Shown here in pieces: positions 41,687 to 44,521 of a stretch of 44,521 bases of DNA. A program made the position numbers and the translations under genes. The notes beneath the pieces were generated by a model. That model saw only the letters and a program-made list of their open reading frames with translations. It was not told where the DNA came from and ran no database searches. The stretch is from Bacteroidota bacterium (GTDB lineage: Bacteria > Bacteroidota > Bacteroidia > Chitinophagales > Chitinophagaceae), in assembly GCA_013286835.1 (NCBI GenBank), contig JABDEZ010000009.1:1-44521 (forward strand). The letters run 5' to 3'. Numbering within the stretch: the first letter of the stretch is position 1; every line of letters starts with the position of its first letter.

Positions 41687-41802
41687 CAAATTTGTCCACA
41701 AAATTGGATTTGTCAAATAATTTGGAATACTTTTGTGTCGTAGTACAATTTATATGACATCAAAGATAGCTAATAAAAAATATTTGTGCCAAATAATTTG
41801 TC
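41687..41802. promoter_or_regulatory. Divergent promoter with candidate repressor operators
   Basis: For the rightward operon TACTTTTG (41728-41735) is preceded by TTG at 41704-41706 (21-nt spacer) or at 41710-41712. Around it are copies of an (A)CAAAT/ATTTG(T) word: CAAATTTG at 41687-41694, the 11-bp palindrome CAAATAATTTG at 41714-41724 overlapping the promoter spacer, and the same 11 bp at 41790-41800. ATTTGTC extends several of them. The arrangement fits operators of the adjacent repressor. Confidence 0.55.
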
Positions 41803-41840
41803 TAAATAATAAAATTATAAACCAGAATAAACAGAGCCGT

Positions 41841-42686
41841 ATGACAACAGAACAGAAATTACAGATCAAAGAAGCGCTGGTGCGCTACGTGGCTACGCAC
41901 CCCACCAGCATTGCCGCTGCAGCCACATTGCAGGGCATTACCACCCAGCATATAGCGCAGGTATTGCACAACAACTGGGAGATGGTGACCGAAAAAACGT
42001 GGCACCAACTAGCGCGGCAGATAGGCTTTTTCCAGAATGAATGGAATCCGGCAGATACGGGCACCCACCTGCTGCTGCGCATACTGTTTAGCGATGCCCA
42101 ACATTTTGCACTTGCCTATGGCATTGCCATTAGTAATGGACTGGGCAAAACGTTTACTGCCTGCCAATATGTGCGTGAAAACGAAACTGCTGCCATTATA
42201 AGCTGCTCGGAACTACACAACCGCAAAACTTTTATTACCGCATTGCTGGAAAGCCTGAACCAACCTGTAACGGGGACGGTACCCCAACTGGTGCAACAAT
42301 TTGCCGACACCATAGCAGAACGCAACGAACCCCTATTGATAATAGATGATGCCCACAAGCTTAAAGACCGTGTGCTGCACTTTTTAATAACCATAGTGAA
42401 CTGTGTGGGTGACCGCTGTGGAATAGTGATAATGGGCAATGAAGAATTGAGCACACGTATTATTACCGGAGCACGGCAAAACCGCGAAGGGTTTGCGATG
42501 ATATACAATACGATAGGCCGCAGGTTCATAACCCTTGGCCGACCAGGACCTAACGATGTGGATATGATATGCAGAGCTAATGGTGTTACAAACGCTGATG
42601 TGATAGACTACATAAAGGAACAGTGCGGTAACAGCCTGCATGGCATAGAGCACCTGGTGCAACACAGCCGCCGCAAAGCAGCTTGA
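41841..42686 (+). CDS. MuB-like AAA+ ATPase
   Basis: The protein has 281 residues from the ATG at 41841; a longer frame reaches back to 41733 but crosses the promoter and operators, so the later start is chosen. A small N-terminal helical DNA-binding-like domain (about 5-60, LQGITTQHIAQVLHNNW) precedes a AAA+ core with P-loop NGLGKT (99-104, first Gly of the motif not conserved), Walker B LLIIDDAH (165-172) and a sensor strand GIVIMGNEEL. This matches the phage Mu B/IstB-like ATPases that choose target DNA and activate a DDE transposase. The partner transposase MuA is not found in the window, which is unexpected. Confidence 0.82.
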   Translation: MTTEQKLQIKEALVRYVATHPTSIAAAATLQGITTQHIAQVLHNNWEMVTEKTWHQLARQIGFFQNEWNPADTGTHLLLRILFSDAQHFALAYGIAISNGLGKTFTACQYVRENETAAIISCSELHNRKTFITALLESLNQPVTGTVPQLVQQFADTIAERNEPLLIIDDAHKLKDRVLHFLITIVNCVGDRCGIVIMGNEELSTRIITGARQNREGFAMIYNTIGRRFITLGRPGPNDVDMICRANGVTNADVIDYIKEQCGNSLHGIEHLVQHSRRKAA

Positions 42687-42732
42687 TGCATGAATGACAA
42701 AAAATAAATGAAACGATAAAAACAGAATAATT

Positions 42733-43155
42733 ATGAGCTACGCAATGACACAAACTGCCGCCCGCCACATAACCCGCGCAGCAGAACAGCAAATAAGAAC
42801 CAAGACCGGCATGCGGGTAACGCTGGTACTGTGCCCCAGCGATAACCCGCTGAAAAGTCCTGAACAGATGTTGCGAGTGGTGGCGCGCTCACTTAATACA
42901 TCGCCAGAAGTATTCCAAGAGAAAAACAGGAAGCGGCAAGTAGTAGAAGTGCGCTTTGTGGCTGCGCTGTTGCTGAGGTATTACTACCCTACCATAACGC
43001 TGAAACAGATAGGCTTGCTGTTTGGCGGACAAGACCATACCTCTATAATGAATGCGCTGACCCGTGCACAAAACCTGCTGTACACTAATGATGTTGTGTT
43101 TACAGCCCAATACAAACATGCTTTAAATACTGTGAACCAATGGATAAACGAATAA
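42733..43155 (+). CDS. DnaA domain IV-like DNA-binding protein
   Basis: The protein has 140 residues. The C-terminal ~80 residues match domain IV of the replication initiator DnaA: NRKRQVVEVRFVAALLLRYY, TLKQIGLLFGG and the signature GGQDHTSI (98-105; GGRDHTTV in DnaA) with Asp101, His102 and Thr103 kept. Domains I-III, including the ATPase, are absent. The N-terminal part (about 1-60) contains a separate region, RTKTGMRVTLVLCPSDNPLK. It may bind DnaA-box-like sites to direct or block replication initiation. It is second in the operon after the MuB-like ATPase, and its end overlaps the next gene by 16 bp. Confidence 0.85.
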   Translation: MSYAMTQTAARHITRAAEQQIRTKTGMRVTLVLCPSDNPLKSPEQMLRVVARSLNTSPEVFQEKNRKRQVVEVRFVAALLLRYYYPTITLKQIGLLFGGQDHTSIMNALTRAQNLLYTNDVVFTAQYKHALNTVNQWINE

Positions 43156-43454
43156 TACCCATACGGGTGACCGGGGAACGGCTGGAAGCGCTGCATAGCC
43201 TTTGTGTATCGATGAAGGAAGATTTTAAACCTGAGAACGAACACGGAAGATTGCTGAAAGAATACATGCTGGAACTGGAGCACCGGCTGCAACAAATGGT
43301 GGACCGCAGACAGGAGCGATACACACTGAACCTGACCGGAACAGAAGCCATGGCCTTCTACCAACTGTGGAACATGCTGGATATACGCCACGACCGCTAT
43401 GCCAAAGTGATTGTAGGCGGACTGCTGCAAAAGATGAGTGCGTTAGCATCGTAG
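43140..43454 (+). CDS. Small helical hypothetical protein of the Mu-like module
   Basis: The family is not recognised. The protein has 104 residues, mostly helical and charged; an IIPIRVTGERLEALHSL start and a long amphipathic helix (about 35-60) are followed by a TLNLTGTEAMAFYQLWNML segment. The 16-bp overlap with the preceding gene implies translational coupling. It is probably cytoplasmic and may be a partner of the DnaA-like protein. Confidence 0.75.
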   Translation: MDKRIIPIRVTGERLEALHSLCVSMKEDFKPENEHGRLLKEYMLELEHRLQQMVDRRQERYTLNLTGTEAMAFYQLWNMLDIRHDRYAKVIVGGLLQKMSALAS

Positions 43455-43530
43455 TAGTGAGTGTAATGTAGCAAACAGATGGTTTGCGGTAGAATAACAG
43501 TAACAATAAAAACCTTAAAAAATAAACCAC

Positions 43531-44076
43531 ATGAAAACCTATAACCCCAAGATAAAGATAGCCGTGCCGGCAGTGAAAAATGTAACAGGCATTGCCTTTC
43601 AAACAGCGCTGGAACAATATAGCACGGCACTGCAAAACGAAACTGCATTAACGAAAGAACTGCAGCTAGAGCTTGAAGAAGTAAGAAAAAAATATGCACC
43701 CAAGCTTACGTGCCTGGAGCATAATAAATGCAGCGCATATAGTGTAATAGAAACTTATTGCCGCGAGCAGAAGACCATACTTTTTGCCAACAGGAGAAGC
43801 ATTGGTACTCCGTATGGGATAGTAGGCTTCAGGCTGGGAACACCGCGGCTGAAGATACGTAAGGGCTACAGCCAGAAAGTGGTATTGGAACTGCTGGCTG
43901 CAAAACTACCCAACTATGTACGCACTGTACATGAACCCGCAAAAGCATTGCTGCTGGCTGACAGGCATACAGAACAAGTAGCCGCCCAACTACATAGTGC
44001 AGGACTTGAAATAGTACAGGATGAACTGTTTTACATACACAACGCAATACCACAGGCACTACTGAAAAGCGCCTGA
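43531..44076 (+). CDS. Mu Gam-like host-nuclease inhibitor / DNA-end-binding protein
   Basis: The protein has 181 residues. A long N-terminal helix (about 20-60) is followed by the block IETYCREQKTILFANR, GTPYGIVGFRLGTPRLKIRKG and LLAAKLPNYVRT, which aligns in order with Mu Gam (QGWCEANRDEL, GDVSWRVRPPSVSIRG, ...FIRTKQEINKEAIL). The C-terminus ends in an AGLEIVQDELFYI strand. Gam is a Ku-like dimer that binds double-strand DNA ends and blocks RecBCD-type exonucleases. The gene lies 76 bp after the previous one in the same direction. Confidence 0.82.
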   Translation: MKTYNPKIKIAVPAVKNVTGIAFQTALEQYSTALQNETALTKELQLELEEVRKKYAPKLTCLEHNKCSAYSVIETYCREQKTILFANRRSIGTPYGIVGFRLGTPRLKIRKGYSQKVVLELLAAKLPNYVRTVHEPAKALLLADRHTEQVAAQLHSAGLEIVQDELFYIHNAIPQALLKSA

Positions 44077-44105
44077 CAACGATAAAAAACTAAAACTGTT
44101 GAAAC

Positions 44106-44351
44106 ATGAACAGACAACAACAAAAGCATGAAATGCTTATCACCTTTATGGCCAACCTTACTCCTGCAAAACGCCGGGAAGCTAAAAAAATAAGTGTAGC
44201 CGGATGGCACAGGTACTTATCTTTTATCAACAACCGCTTGCTACGTGCAGGTCGTGTGCGAAAGCGTAAAACATGCGCCTCGTGTGCATACACAATCAAT
44301 GTTGATTTTAGACAAGCATATAATTATGCAGCGCAAGAAATAAATTGTTAA
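44106..44351 (+). CDS. Small basic protein with a CxxC pair
   Basis: The family is not recognised. It has 81 residues, very rich in Lys/Arg (about 15-58), with CASC near residues 57-60, so it may bind nucleic acid. It follows the Gam-like gene by 29 bp and is the last gene of the rightward module. Its stop lies 46 bp from the convergent gene at the right edge. Confidence 0.65.
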   Translation: MNRQQQKHEMLITFMANLTPAKRREAKKISVAGWHRYLSFINNRLLRAGRVRKRKTCASCAYTINVDFRQAYNYAAQEINC

Positions 44352-44397
44352 AAAGCACGTTTAAGTGCACAAGGATACGTGGAAAATGATTATTGTA

Positions 44398-44521
44398 TTA
44401 TTCTGTTACCGCTTTTAATGGCCAGCCCTTATAAACCCCATCACCTGTGCCGATGAAGCTGTTTGCCGTGTTGTGTTTGAAACCCAAACCTTTTTGAATG
44501 TGTACCCTGGCCTTAGCGCCA
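44398..44521 (-). CDS. C-terminal end of a gene running in from the right edge
   Basis: On the minus strand a frame is open from the window edge to a stop at 44398-44400. The last 40 residues contain the stretch KARVHIQKGLGFKHNTA and end GVYKGWPLKAVTE. Codon use resembles coding DNA, and the frame is the only long one here. The family cannot be named from this piece. It is convergent with the Mu-like module and so marks its right boundary. Confidence 0.6.
   Translation of the reverse strand, partial: GAKARVHIQKGLGFKHNTANSFIGTGDGVYKGWPLKAVTE

Noticed and set aside
41733-41840. 36-residue N-terminal extension of the MuB-like ATPase
   Set aside because: It would be encoded by the -7 element and operator-like repeats; the ATG at 41841 fits better.
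40867-44521. Complete Mu-like prophage
   Set aside because: No MuA transposase, no lysis, head or tail genes in the window, and a convergent gene follows at once.

Overview
The window looks like chromosomal DNA of a member of the Bacteroidota, most likely a Chitinophagaceae-type bacterium. The evidence is several promoters of the Bacteroidota form (TTG, about 19-24 nt, then TAnnTTTG), a large PKD-repeat protein ending in a gliding-motility/type IX secretion (type B) sorting domain, a fused alpha/beta E1 dehydrogenase, a FadN-type beta-oxidation fusion, a bacterial GH3 enzyme and a dialkylresorcinol (flexirubin-type) gene set. No rRNA, tRNA or CRISPR array was seen.

Layout. 1-4.2 kb is AT-rich accessory DNA: small membrane and zinc-ribbon proteins, a possible structured RNA, an intact IS1595-type transposase, a 5'-truncated membrane gene and a palindromic repeat block. 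4.2-25.3 kb is mostly housekeeping: fadN, a RidA-family gene, a HEPN/MNT toxin-antitoxin-like pair, a fused 2-oxoacid dehydrogenase E1, pyrG, a T9SS-exported PKD protein, uvrB, a TPR protein with a PstS-like lipoprotein, a histone H1-like Lys/Ala/Pro repeat protein, rpmA and rplU, and a polytopic membrane protein. 25.3-34.2 kb holds a GH3 acyl-adenylating enzyme, a two-gene membrane protein/regulator unit, and an eight-gene operon from one clear promoter. That operon encodes a secreted protein, DarA, DarB, a small helical protein, a BtrH-type acyltransferase, an ABC ATPase, an ABC permease and an acyl carrier protein, so it can be read as a resorcinol-lipid assembly, transfer and export unit. 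34.2-39.1 kb holds galE between two copies of a direct repeat, then cysS and an MsbA-like exporter as an operon. 39.1-40.2 kb is a repeat-rich gene-free stretch carrying an inverted copy of the palindromic block at 3.7-4.2 kb. It ends in a gene truncated by hairpin repeats, followed by an orphan MNT nucleotidyltransferase.

40.9-44.35 kb is the most unusual part. A LexA/CI-like self-cleaving repressor is divergent from a compact operon encoding a MuB-like ATPase, a protein consisting essentially of DnaA domain IV, a small helical protein, a Mu Gam-like DNA-end-binding protein and a small basic CxxC protein. Candidate operators lie in the shared promoter region. This resembles the early region of a Mu-like prophage, but no MuA transposase and no structural genes are present, and a convergent gene follows directly. 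It is either a decayed prophage or a retained early module.

All calls come from reading motifs and gene order. No database search was run.
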